Shown piece after piece: positions 9,344 through 17,401 of a DNA stretch of 64,000 bases. Position 1 is the stretch's first letter; each line of letters begins with the position of its first letter. The position numbers and the translations under genes are program-made. The notes under the pieces are model-generated. The model saw only the letters and a program-made list of their open reading frames with translations, had not been told where the DNA came from and made no database searches. The DNA comes from UBA2767 sp965228625. Its GTDB lineage: Bacteria > Pseudomonadota > Alphaproteobacteria > Rhizobiales > Methyloligellaceae. Location of the stretch: contig OZ245829.1 of NCBI GenBank assembly GCA_965228625.1, forward strand, positions 3,968,001 through 4,032,000, in the 5' to 3' direction.

Positions 9344-9381
9344 TCGGGGGGCACAAAGATCAGACGGCAGGGGAGACAACA

Positions 9382-10887
9382 ATGCATCCGGCAGTTCAGG
9401 CCAGGCTAGACAGAACACTGGGACACGCAGCCCAGCGCCGCCGAACGCCAGTCGTTCGCGGTTTCGGGACGTTTCTCTGGGAGAAACGGTGGTTCTTTAT
9501 CGCCCTGGCCATAGGCGCTGCGCTCATGACCCTGCCGCCGCCCGAAGGCTTGGACAAGCGCGGTCTGATCCTGCTGTCCATGTCGATTGTCGCAATCATC
9601 CTTTTCGTGACCGAGCCGGTCCCGCTTCCGACCGTGGCGTTGATGATCATTCTCGGTCAGGTCGTCCTGCTCGGTATCGACTCGACATCCGTCGCCAAGA
9701 GTCTGATGAGCGATTCCGTCCTGTTTATCATGGGGTCGCTGATGCTTGCGGTTGCTGTGGTGAAACAGAAACTGGACAAACGGATCGCCTATCAGATCGT
9801 GCGCATGACGGGCACGCGGACATCGAGCGTGTGCATCGGTATCTCACTGGTGTCCGGGATACTGGCGTCTTTCATCGGCGAGCACACGGTTGCGGCGATG
9901 ATGCTGCCGGTCGCGATCACGCTCGTCACGCTGACCTCCGACGATGCGAGAAAGGTCCGCGGACTCGCGGCGGTGCTTTTGTTCTCAATCTGCTACGGCT
10001 GTTCGGTCGCCGGTATCGGCACCCCGTCGGGCGGCGCGCGCAACGCCATCATGATCGGCTACTGGAAAGAGTTCTTCTATGACCCGACCAGTCCCGAAAC
10101 GGCGCGGTACCTGGTCGATTACGTCACATGGATGCTCTACTGCTATCCGGTATTCCTCATCCAGCTCCCTTTCGTCACGCTTATTCTTCTCTACACGTTC
10201 AAACCGGAATACTCGAACATCTCCCGCGCGGTCGTGAAGCTGCGTGAGCAAATCCGCTCCGAAGGACCGATGAAGGCGGCGGACTGGGTATCGGTCCTGG
10301 CCTTCGCCCTCGTTCTGTGCGGCTGGCTGAACTTCTCCGACACGCTTGGCCTCGGTACCGTCGCCATATTCGGCGCCGTTGTTTTCCTCGTGATCGGTCT
10401 GGTTCAGTGGGAGGACGTGAACTCCGGCGTCAACTGGGGTGTGGTGTTGCTCTACGCGGCCGCCATTTCCCTCGGCGTGCAGATGAAGGACAGCGGCGCC
10501 GCGCTGTGGGTCGCGAACAGTTTCCTCAGTCTCCTGACTCCGCTCGGGGTGGATGGCGGCTTGCCCTTGTGGACGGCGGTCTCCGTGCTGACGACCGGTG
10601 TGACGAACACCATGTCGAATGGCGCCGCCGTCGCCGTTCTCGGCCCGATCACGCTCAAGATGGCAACCGCAGCCGGTGAGAGCCCGTTGCTGATCGGGTT
10701 CATCACGGCGATCTCGTCCGCCTTTGCGTACCTCACGGTGATCGGGACGCCGGCATGCACGATCGTCTACGCATCCGGTTATCTCAAGACGACCGATTTT
10801 CTTTTGGTCGGATACAGGATGGTGGTGGTATCGACCATCCTGCTGATCTTGTCGGCAGCGTTCTACTGGCCTTTGGTGGGGCTCTAG
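9382..10887 (+). CDS. SLC13/DASS family anion transporter, candidate sulfate or sulfite exporter
   Basis: 501 residues with about 11-12 transmembrane segments. The two family repeats show the typical anion/sodium-binding loops: IGTPSGGARNAIM in the first half and TNTMSNGAAVAVLGP plus VIGTPACTIVYASGY in the second. DASS proteins carry dicarboxylates or sulfate. Position directly after soeABC (38-base gap, Shine-Dalgarno GGGGAG) suggests that it disposes of the sulfate formed or moves the sulfonate itself. Sulfonate degraders usually have an unrelated exporter (TauZ, TauE/SafE type) at this place, so this may be a substitute. A C4-dicarboxylate role cannot be excluded from sequence. Confidence 0.82.
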   Translation: MHPAVQARLDRTLGHAAQRRRTPVVRGFGTFLWEKRWFFIALAIGAALMTLPPPEGLDKRGLILLSMSIVAIILFVTEPVPLPTVALMIILGQVVLLGIDSTSVAKSLMSDSVLFIMGSLMLAVAVVKQKLDKRIAYQIVRMTGTRTSSVCIGISLVSGILASFIGEHTVAAMMLPVAITLVTLTSDDARKVRGLAAVLLFSICYGCSVAGIGTPSGGARNAIMIGYWKEFFYDPTSPETARYLVDYVTWMLYCYPVFLIQLPFVTLILLYTFKPEYSNISRAVVKLREQIRSEGPMKAADWVSVLAFALVLCGWLNFSDTLGLGTVAIFGAVVFLVIGLVQWEDVNSGVNWGVVLLYAAAISLGVQMKDSGAALWVANSFLSLLTPLGVDGGLPLWTAVSVLTTGVTNTMSNGAAVAVLGPITLKMATAAGESPLLIGFITAISSAFAYLTVIGTPACTIVYASGYLKTTDFLLVGYRMVVVSTILLILSAAFYWPLVGL

Positions 10888-10889
10888 AC

Positions 10890-11921
10890 ATGGCACGCAC
10901 AGCAGCGAAAAACAGACCCGCGGCGAAGGCGAAAACACCACAAAAGCCGCAAAAACCGAAGCCCAAGAGCCGGGCGCGCAAGCCCAAGGAACCGCCGCGC
11001 TTCAGCATTCTGGTGTGCATCGATGAATCGGAAGAATCCCTCGAGGCGCTGAAATATGCGGTGCGCATCGGCTCGGGCACCGATGCCGACCTGACGCTTC
11101 TCTATGTCCGCCCGATCGATCAGGGATTGAGAACGGGCGGCCTGCAGATTTCTGTCGTGAGGGAAAACCTTCTCGACTGGGGCCTGGAGTTGCCCGGCAT
11201 GGCCGCGCTGAAACGCGGCCGCGAGCTCCTGGTCGAACTCGGCTGGCTGGACAAGGATTGGGAGACCGAATTCGCGCATGTCGACGTGACCGGCGATCCG
11301 CTGGGCGACAATGCGATCGTTTACTCCTGTCCGACGGGGCGCTCGATCGTCCTCCGGCTTTTGGTTGCGCCTTCCGTCGCATACGGGATTCTCGATGAGG
11401 CACAGCTCGGTGAATTCGATCTGGTGATGATCGCCAGGAACGACTCCGACGACGAGTCCGGTCCCGGGCATATTACGCCGGCCATCACCGACCGTGTTGC
11501 CCGCGAGCATGTCGGCTCGGTGCTTGTGACGCGGGCGCTCGAGGAAAGCCACGGCCACCTCGTCTGTGTCAGTGAGCATAGAGGATCGATCCTCTCCGCA
11601 CGCAAGGATGCGGAAATTGCCGCCCGCTGCGCCTGTCCCGTTTACCTGTTGTCGGTTGCCAAGAACGAAAGCGGCCTGAAGGCGGCGAAACGGGCCGTGG
11701 CATCCGCCAAGCGGGAAATAGAGAAGGTCGGGGTACGCGTTTCGGGCGAGACCGTGCGCGTCGGCGATCCCGTTTCCATCATTGTTGAGGAGGGAAAGAA
11801 GTACTCGGTGATCGTCGTATCCCGGTTCCAGAGGCGCTCGGGCTGGCGCCAGATTTTCTCAAACAGCATCGCGTTCAAGGTCCTGGACCGTGCCGAAAAC
11901 TCGGTCATGGTGGCCCGGTGA
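10890..11921 (+). CDS. Tandem universal stress protein with a basic N-terminal extension
   Basis: 343 residues from the ATG at 10890, 2 bases after the transporter stop; a longer in-frame start inside the transporter gene is unlikely. Residues 1-36 are a Lys/Pro/Ala/Arg-rich tail (KPKPKSRARKPKEPP), then come a Usp-like domain (about 37-200, beginning FSILVCIDESEESLEAL) and a second, shorter Usp-like half ending in IAFKVLDRAENSVMVAR. The ATP-binding G-2x-G-9x-G(S/T) signature is not intact in either half, so a non-nucleotide-binding type is likely. Usp proteins linked to transporters can modulate uptake (TeaD with TeaABC is known), so control of the SLC13 protein is a reasonable guess. The basic tail could bind nucleic acid or membrane lipid. 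Confidence 0.8.
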   Translation: MARTAAKNRPAAKAKTPQKPQKPKPKSRARKPKEPPRFSILVCIDESEESLEALKYAVRIGSGTDADLTLLYVRPIDQGLRTGGLQISVVRENLLDWGLELPGMAALKRGRELLVELGWLDKDWETEFAHVDVTGDPLGDNAIVYSCPTGRSIVLRLLVAPSVAYGILDEAQLGEFDLVMIARNDSDDESGPGHITPAITDRVAREHVGSVLVTRALEESHGHLVCVSEHRGSILSARKDAEIAARCACPVYLLSVAKNESGLKAAKRAVASAKREIEKVGVRVSGETVRVGDPVSIIVEEGKKYSVIVVSRFQRRSGWRQIFSNSIAFKVLDRAENSVMVAR

Positions 11922-11993
11922 AGCCGCCGTTCCAACGCGAAGCCTCCGGTTAGCAGCCGCAGTCGAACCCACCACGCACAAAGGAGAACGACC

Positions 11994-12404
11994 ATGTACA
12001 AGACCATACTCGTTCCGATCGATCTCGCTCATGTCGAGCAGGGAAAACCGATGATCGATGTGGCAAAGGCTCTGGCGGACAAGGGCGCCTCGATCGTTCT
12101 GCTGAATGTGGTTGAGGATGTACCGGCGCACGTCTCGGCGGACCTTCCCTCCGGTGCACACAAGAAGATTCTCGAGCATGCCAAGAGCGAGCTCGATACC
12201 ATGGCCAGCCTTGCGGGCGGCGATGTCGATGCCGTGGTGCGTGACGGGCACCCGCCGTCCACCATTATTGCCGTTGCCGAGGAAAAGGGCGCCGATCTGA
12301 TCATCGTCGCGTCGCATCGTCCCGACTGGCATGACTACCTCCTCGGATCAACCGCCGCGCGCGTTGTCAGGCATGCGCAGTGCTCGGTGCTCGTGGTGCG
12401 TTAG
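11994..12404 (+). CDS. Universal stress protein UspA family
   Basis: 136 residues, a single Usp domain. The first strand is MYKTILVPIDLAH, an internal strand IVLLNVVEDVP follows, and the C-terminal part reads ADLIIVASHRPDWHDYLLGSTAARVV, where the usual glycine-rich ATP loop is only partly kept (LLGSTA remains). AAGGAG just before the ATG is a good ribosome binding site. It lies 72 bases after the tandem Usp gene and ends the 1-12.4 kb co-directional block. The function is a generic stress or transporter-modulating role; nothing in the sequence fixes it. Confidence 0.88.
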   Translation: MYKTILVPIDLAHVEQGKPMIDVAKALADKGASIVLLNVVEDVPAHVSADLPSGAHKKILEHAKSELDTMASLAGGDVDAVVRDGHPPSTIIAVAEEKGADLIIVASHRPDWHDYLLGSTAARVVRHAQCSVLVVR

Positions 12405-12482
12405 CGGCGTCGTTGGGCCGTTTCGGACAAGAAGGTCCCGGCAGCACGCACGGTCGCGCCCGTCTCGATCCGGACTTGCAGG

Positions 12483-13979
12483 TCAACCGGCGGTGCGTTT
12501 CGAGCGCATCCACTTGTCCAATTCCTTGCGTTCGTCGGAAGCGAACCGCAGACCAAGTTTGGTGCGCCGCCAAAGGACATCGTCAGCCGTTTGAACGAAT
12601 TCCTTTTCCATGAGGTAGGCCACTTCGCGCTCGTAAAGATCAGCTCCGAAACAGGTGCCGAGGTCCTCATAGCACTCCGCGTCGTTCAGGATCGTGTGCG
12701 CGCGCAGACCGTAGGTGCCCATCAGACGGTCTGTGTGCGACCGAAACGCCCAGGGGAAGGTGTCATGCAGGATCGAGGCCTCCGTGTCGAAGCTGTCCAC
12801 CGGAAACTCACCGCCAGGCAGGGCCGCGCCCGCCGTCCAGGCGCCTGCGTCCTTGCCGAGCTCGCTGCAGATCGTGTCGGTCGCCTCTTCGGCAAGCCGG
12901 CGATAGGTTGTCAGCTTGCCGCCGAACACGTTCAACAGACCGGCTTGACCGGCACCGCCCTCGCTCCGCAGCACGTAGTCGCGCGTGACCTCCTGCGCCT
13001 TTGAGGCCTCGTCATTGAAGAGGGGGCGCACGCCGGAAAAGCTCCATACGACGTCCTGTGGCGCGATTGTCTTTTGAAAATAATGGTTTACCGCGCCGCA
13101 GAGATAATCGATTTCATCCGGCGTGATGCTGACCTTGCCCGGGTCACCCCGATAGTCCTCGTCGGTCGTTCCGACCAGCATAAACTCGTTTTCGAACGGA
13201 ATCGCGAAGACGATCCGCTCGTCGCTATTCTGGAAAATGTAACACTGCGTCCCGTCGTACAGGCGCGGGACGACGATGTGGCTGCCCTGTACCAGCCGCA
13301 CGTTCGACGCGGTGTTGTGTCCAAGCGCTTCGCGCAGCACGTGGTCGACCCACGGGCCCGCCGCGTTGATGAGCAGTCGCGCCTGCTCGGTCCTGGTCTT
13401 GTTCGACGTCTTGTCCCGCAGGGTGAGCCGCCAGTGGTCGGACTCCCGCTGAGCCTTGGTCACCTTCGAACGCGTGCGGATATCGGCGCCGCGGTCCACC
13501 GCGTCCTGGGCGTTGAGAACGACGAGCCGCGCGTCATCCGCGCGGCAATCCGAATATTCGAAACCCGTTTTGAACTCCGGTTGAAGCGGCTCGCCGGCCG
13601 CGTTTTTCGTCAGATCAACGGCGCAAGACGCGGGCAGCTTGTCGCGTCCGCCGATATGGTCGTAAAGAAACAGGCCGAGGCGAAGCTGCCAGGCGGGGCG
13701 CATGCCCGTGTGGTGCGGCAGCACGAAACGGGCGGGGTGAATGATATGCGGTGCCATCGCCCACAACACTTCGCGTTCCTTGAGCGACTTGCGCACCAGC
13801 CGGAATGCGTAGTGCTCGAGATAGCGCAAACCGCCGTGGATCAGCTTCGTCGACCAGGACGAGGTCCCGCTTGCGAGATCATCCATTTCCGCCAGCAGAA
13901 CGGACAGGCCGCGTCCCGCGGCGTCACGGGCAATTCCGCATCCGTTGATGCCACCACCGATGATTGCGATATCGTACAT
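12483..13979 (-). CDS. glpD: Glycerol-3-phosphate dehydrogenase (FAD, quinone-linked)
   Basis: 498 residues from the ATG at 13979, which places the FAD fingerprint (MYDIAIIGGGINGCGIARDA) at the extreme N-terminus as in GlpD; in-frame extension to 14015 would add 12 residues of no known role. Further hallmarks are DDLASGTSSWSTKLIHGGLRYL, the INAAGPWVD strand, and GGKLTTYRRLAE near 360-375. A C-terminal cap domain (about 385-490) is present. It oxidises sn-glycerol 3-phosphate to dihydroxyacetone phosphate at the inner membrane. The divergent HAD gene begins 48 bases upstream, so the promoters overlap. No glpK, glpF or glpR is seen here; location next to the Phn importer may mean that glycerol phosphate arises from an imported compound. 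Confidence 0.93.
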   Translation of the reverse strand: MYDIAIIGGGINGCGIARDAAGRGLSVLLAEMDDLASGTSSWSTKLIHGGLRYLEHYAFRLVRKSLKEREVLWAMAPHIIHPARFVLPHHTGMRPAWQLRLGLFLYDHIGGRDKLPASCAVDLTKNAAGEPLQPEFKTGFEYSDCRADDARLVVLNAQDAVDRGADIRTRSKVTKAQRESDHWRLTLRDKTSNKTRTEQARLLINAAGPWVDHVLREALGHNTASNVRLVQGSHIVVPRLYDGTQCYIFQNSDERIVFAIPFENEFMLVGTTDEDYRGDPGKVSITPDEIDYLCGAVNHYFQKTIAPQDVVWSFSGVRPLFNDEASKAQEVTRDYVLRSEGGAGQAGLLNVFGGKLTTYRRLAEEATDTICSELGKDAGAWTAGAALPGGEFPVDSFDTEASILHDTFPWAFRSHTDRLMGTYGLRAHTILNDAECYEDLGTCFGADLYEREVAYLMEKEFVQTADDVLWRRTKLGLRFASDERKELDKWMRSKRTAG

Positions 13980-14027
13980 GGTGTTACCTGATATTATTTT
14001 TCCCGATTGCGACACAGGAAAATTGCA

Positions 14028-14831
14028 TTGACCACACCAAAACCCCTGTCATCCAGTCCGGATGAGATCTGGCGCGGGGTCCGCGGCGTATTCTGCGACA
14101 TTGACGATACCATCACGACCAACGGACGCGTCACCTCCGGCGTGTTCGACGCGATGGAACGTTTGCGTGCCGCGGGGCTGCTGTGCGTCCCGATCACCGG
14201 CCGTCCGGCGGGATGGTGTGACATGATTGCGCGGCAGTGGCCCGTCGACGCCGTCGTCGGCGAGAACGGCGCGTTCTACTTCCGGTACGACGAAGACGCG
14301 CGGCGCATGATCCGGACCTATGCGGACGATCACGAAAAGCGGGCTCGAAACGCCCGGAGACTTGAGGCGATCCGGGACGAGGTGCTGGCCGAGGTGCCCG
14401 GTGCGGCGGTTTCGGCCGATCAGGCTTTTCGCATCAATGATCTCGCTATCGATTTTTGCGAGGATGTCGCCCCGCTCGACAGAACGGACATCCGGCGCAT
14501 CACCGAGGTCTTCGCCCGTCATGGCGCGACGGCGAAGGTGAGTTCGATCCATGTAAACGGCTGGTTTGGGGATTTCGACAAGCTGACGATGACCAAACGG
14601 CTGATGGCCGAGCAGTTCGCGACGGATCTGGACAGGGACGCGGCCGGCTTCACGTTCATCGGAGACTCGCCGAACGACGCGCCCATGTTCCGGTTCTTCA
14701 CGAATGCGGTCGGCGTTGCGAACCTGCGGGAGCTGCTGGATCAATGTGATGCCGTGCCCGCATGGATAACCGGGCACGCCCGCGGAGCCGGATTCTCAGA
14801 GCTTGCCGAACGCATCCTCGCACTCAAATGA
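14028..14831 (+). CDS. HAD superfamily (subclass IIB-like) hydrolase
   Basis: 267 residues from TTG at 14028, chosen because AGGAA lies 7 bases before it; a TTG at 14007 in the same frame is the alternative and adds 7 residues. Motif I is FCDIDDTITTNG (first Asp the nucleophile), motif II lies in VPITGRPAGW, and motif IV is FIGDSPNDAPMF. The inserted cap around 85-190 is the C2B type seen in sugar phosphatases such as Cof, sucrose-phosphate and mannosyl-3-phosphoglycerate phosphatases. It is not phosphonoacetaldehyde hydrolase, whose cap and Lys differ. Its end overlaps the convergent phnE stop by 8 bases. A phosphate-ester substrate is expected; which one is unknown. Confidence 0.82.
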   Translation: MTTPKPLSSSPDEIWRGVRGVFCDIDDTITTNGRVTSGVFDAMERLRAAGLLCVPITGRPAGWCDMIARQWPVDAVVGENGAFYFRYDEDARRMIRTYADDHEKRARNARRLEAIRDEVLAEVPGAAVSADQAFRINDLAIDFCEDVAPLDRTDIRRITEVFARHGATAKVSSIHVNGWFGDFDKLTMTKRLMAEQFATDLDRDAAGFTFIGDSPNDAPMFRFFTNAVGVANLRELLDQCDAVPAWITGHARGAGFSELAERILALK

Positions 14832-15651
14832 TGGCGTGACGGACCTGGGCGGACACCCATTCGCTGACGATAACCGTCAGGATAATGACCAGCAGGATGA
14901 GCGAAACCTGCGTCCAGGCGAGGCTCATGATGGACGCGTTGAGCTGCAGTCCGATCCCGCCCGCGCCGACCAGCCCGAGCACTGTTGACTCGCGGATGTT
15001 GATGTCCCAGCGGAAGACGGAAATGCCGGCGAACGCCGGCAGAACCTGTGGCCATACTCCATAGCTGATGACCTGGGCGCGACTGGCGCCGGTGGCCGTC
15101 ACCGCCTCCACCTGGTTTTCGTCGATCTCCTCGATCGCTTCATACAGGAGCTTGGCGCAGAAGCCGATGGATCTCAGGCCGATGGCGATGATGCCTGCGA
15201 AAACTCCGGGCCCGACGATCGTGACCAGCATCAATGCCCAGATCAGCGAATTGATCGACCGCGACGCGACGATGATGAACAGGGCCACGGGCCGCACGAA
15301 CGCAGCACTCGGGGTGGTGTTGCGGGCGGCACAAAAGGCGACCGGCACGGCGAGAATGATGGCGAGGAGCGTGCCCAGCGTCGCGATGTTCAACGTATCC
15401 CAGAGCGGCCACCACAGGCGCGACATGTACTCCCAGTCCGGGGGCACCATACGGCTGCCGAGATCACCCGCCTGCTCGTGGGCGTCCCAGACGAACATCC
15501 AGACCGTCTTCTCGGAGATGAGCTGCCAGCAGATCACGAAAATCGCCACCAACACGAGCCATCCGAACCAGACGGCAAGCTGGGCAGTGGTCTCGCGGCG
15601 CTGCCACTGCTTCACGGAACTGTGCTCAACGACCGGCATCACTGCACCCAT
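14824..15651 (-). CDS. phnE: Phosphonate-type ABC transporter permease (second PhnE)
   Basis: 275 residues, or 271 if translation begins at the ATG at 15639, which overlaps the upstream stop as TGATG; the latter is equally plausible. About six hydrophobic helices are visible. A binding-protein-dependent permease EAA-loop starts at EAVTATGASRAQVISYGVWPQ, followed by the PhnE-typical FRWDINIRESTVLGLVGAGGIG. It forms the inner-membrane channel with the next-upstream paralogue. The two permeases are similar in their last 100 residues but differ in N-terminal length. It is the last gene of the minus-strand phnDCEE operon. Confidence 0.9.
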   Translation of the reverse strand: MGAVMPVVEHSSVKQWQRRETTAQLAVWFGWLVLVAIFVICWQLISEKTVWMFVWDAHEQAGDLGSRMVPPDWEYMSRLWWPLWDTLNIATLGTLLAIILAVPVAFCAARNTTPSAAFVRPVALFIIVASRSINSLIWALMLVTIVGPGVFAGIIAIGLRSIGFCAKLLYEAIEEIDENQVEAVTATGASRAQVISYGVWPQVLPAFAGISVFRWDINIRESTVLGLVGAGGIGLQLNASIMSLAWTQVSLILLVIILTVIVSEWVSAQVRHAII

Positions 15652-16445
15652 TTCCGGACAAAGCCCGAGGTGTACTCGACCATCATGACGATGCCGATGA
15701 TGATGAGAAGGATCGCGGCGGCGGAGTCGAATTCGTAGCGGTCGAATGCGGTGTTCAGCGTTGCACCGATCCCGCCCCCGCCGACGATGCCGACGACCGC
15801 GGACTCACGGAAATTGATGTCCAGCCGGTAGAGACCCAGCCCGATCATGCGCGGCATGACCTGCGGCTGGACGCCGTAGTTGAGCCACTGGAACCATCCC
15901 GCACCGGTTGCGCGCACCGCCTCGGCCTGGGAGGGGTCCATGTCCTCGATGTCTTCCGCCAGCAGCTTTCCGTAAAAGCCGATGGTCGCGAAGGCGAGGG
16001 TCACAAACCCGGCAAACGGGCCGAAGCCGAACAGCTTGACGAAGAAGATGGCGAGGATGACCTCCTGGAAGCTGCGCGATACGGCGAGGATCCCGCGGCA
16101 GAAATAGTAGACGGGAGCAGGCGCGAGGTTGCGCGCCGCGCCCAGGCCGACGGGAATCGAGATGGCAATACCGACGACCGTCGAGGTGACGGTCATCCAC
16201 AGGCTTTCGTAGATGCCGTCGACGATTTCATCCCATCGGCTGACGAAGTCGGGCGGGAAAAACGCAGCAATGAACTGCTGCCCGCGGGGCAGGCCGTCCC
16301 AGACGCGCGTCCAGTTCACGTCGGTCGTTCCGAACGCCACGGCGAGATAAAGGGCGGCGCCGAGCGCGAGGGTCCAGCGCAGCCACGCCCGTTTGATGAA
16401 GGGCGGCTTTTTCCAGCGCCGGGGCGTTATGGCGACGTCGCTCAT
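15639..16445 (-). CDS. phnE: Phosphonate-type ABC transporter permease (first PhnE)
   Basis: 268 residues with the PhnE layout: a basic N-terminus, one helix, a periplasmic loop (about 45-75), then the permease core. The EAA loop begins EAVRATGAGWFQWLNYGVQPQ and is followed by YRLDINFRESAVVGIVGGGGIG. It starts 11 bases after the phnC stop and overlaps the next permease start. Two non-identical PhnE genes in one operon are common in alphaproteobacteria and probably make a heterodimeric channel. Confidence 0.91.
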   Translation of the reverse strand: MSDVAITPRRWKKPPFIKRAWLRWTLALGAALYLAVAFGTTDVNWTRVWDGLPRGQQFIAAFFPPDFVSRWDEIVDGIYESLWMTVTSTVVGIAISIPVGLGAARNLAPAPVYYFCRGILAVSRSFQEVILAIFFVKLFGFGPFAGFVTLAFATIGFYGKLLAEDIEDMDPSQAEAVRATGAGWFQWLNYGVQPQVMPRMIGLGLYRLDINFRESAVVGIVGGGGIGATLNTAFDRYEFDSAAAILLIIIGIVMMVEYTSGFVRKWVQ

Positions 16446-16456
16446 CGATTTGACGC

Positions 16457-17317
16457 TCAGGTCAGGCCGGCCATGCGGTCACGGTCCAGTTCCGGGCCGT
16501 GGTGATCCTCGTCATGCTCGTCGACCTCCTCGCCCGGTTCCTGATCATCGTCCTCGACCTTGCCGATTGTCGCCTCCCAGTCCTCCTCGCCGTAAATGCT
16601 CGTGAGCACATCCGGCGTCAGACCGTCGGGCGGCCCGTCATAGACGATCTCGCCGAGCTGCAGGCCGACGATACGCTGCGCGAACATCTGCGCCAGCATA
16701 ACGTCGTGAATGTTCACGATCGACGCGAGCCCGCGTTCCTCGCACAGCTCGACGATAAGCCGCATGATTTGCCGCGAGGTCTTGGGGTCGAGCGAAGCGG
16801 TCGGCTCGTCGACGAGAAGCAGCTCCGGGTTCTGGATGAGGGCGCGGCAGATGCCGACGCGCTGGCGTTGTCCACCGGACAGCTCGTCGGCGCGCTTGTC
16901 GACCATGTGATCGAGACCGACACGCTCCAGAAGTCGGAACGCCTCGTCGATATCCGATTGCGGATACTTGCGGAACCAACTGCGCCAGAAACTGACGTAA
17001 CCGAGGCGGCCCGACAGCACGTTCTCCATCACCGACAGACGCTCGACCAGCGCATACTCCTGGAAGATCATGCCCATGCGCCGGCGCGCCCTGCGCAACT
17101 GTCCCTGATTGAGCGAGGTGAGTTCGGTCTCGTTCAGGTAGACTTGGCCCGAAGTGGGTTCGACCAGCCGGTTGACGCAGCGGATCAAGGTCGATTTGCC
17201 GGCGCCGGAAGGGCCAATGAGGGCCATCACCTGGCTGTCCGGCACTTCCAGGTCGATATCCTTCAATGCGAGATCGCCCGTCGGATATCGTTTGGTCAGG
17301 CCTGCAAGCTTGAGCAT
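16457..17317 (-). CDS. phnC: Phosphonate-type ABC transporter ATPase PhnC
   Basis: 286 residues. Walker A is GPSGAGKST (about 34-42), the signature motif is LSGGQRQRVGICRAL, Walker B is LLLVDEPTASLD, and a switch His lies in IVNIHDVMLAQ. It powers import through the two PhnE proteins. The C-terminal 35 residues are unusual: a strongly acidic, His-containing tail (DDDQEPGEEVDEHDEDHH) not needed for the ATPase fold. The start is ATG at 17317, 84 bases after phnD, with a stem-loop in between. Confidence 0.93.
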   Translation of the reverse strand: MLKLAGLTKRYPTGDLALKDIDLEVPDSQVMALIGPSGAGKSTLIRCVNRLVEPTSGQVYLNETELTSLNQGQLRRARRRMGMIFQEYALVERLSVMENVLSGRLGYVSFWRSWFRKYPQSDIDEAFRLLERVGLDHMVDKRADELSGGQRQRVGICRALIQNPELLLVDEPTASLDPKTSRQIMRLIVELCEERGLASIVNIHDVMLAQMFAQRIVGLQLGEIVYDGPPDGLTPDVLTSIYGEEDWEATIGKVEDDDQEPGEEVDEHDEDHHGPELDRDRMAGLT

Positions 17318-17353
17318 TGGGCCGCCCCCACCTTGCCCATTCGAAGTGATGGT

Positions 17354-17389
17354 ACCGTCCGGCCCGCGAATAATGCGGGACCGGACGGT
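17354..17389 (-). repeat. Intercistronic stem-loop between phnD and phnC
   Basis: 17354-17367 (ACCGTCCGGCCCGC) pairs with 17375-17389 (GCGGGACCGGACGGT) with one bulged base and a 7-base loop. It begins 13 bases after the phnD stop on the minus strand. No T-run follows in that direction, so complete termination is unlikely. Known parallels are hairpins that protect the 3' end of binding-protein mRNA and lower expression of the downstream membrane components. Confidence 0.6.
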
Positions 17390-17401
17390 CTTTTCATCAG
17401 G

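Noticed and set aside
14028..14831. Phosphonoacetaldehyde hydrolase (PhnX) next to the Phn importer
   Set aside because: The cap type and motif spacing are of HAD IIB phosphatases; the catalytic Lys region of PhnX is not seen.
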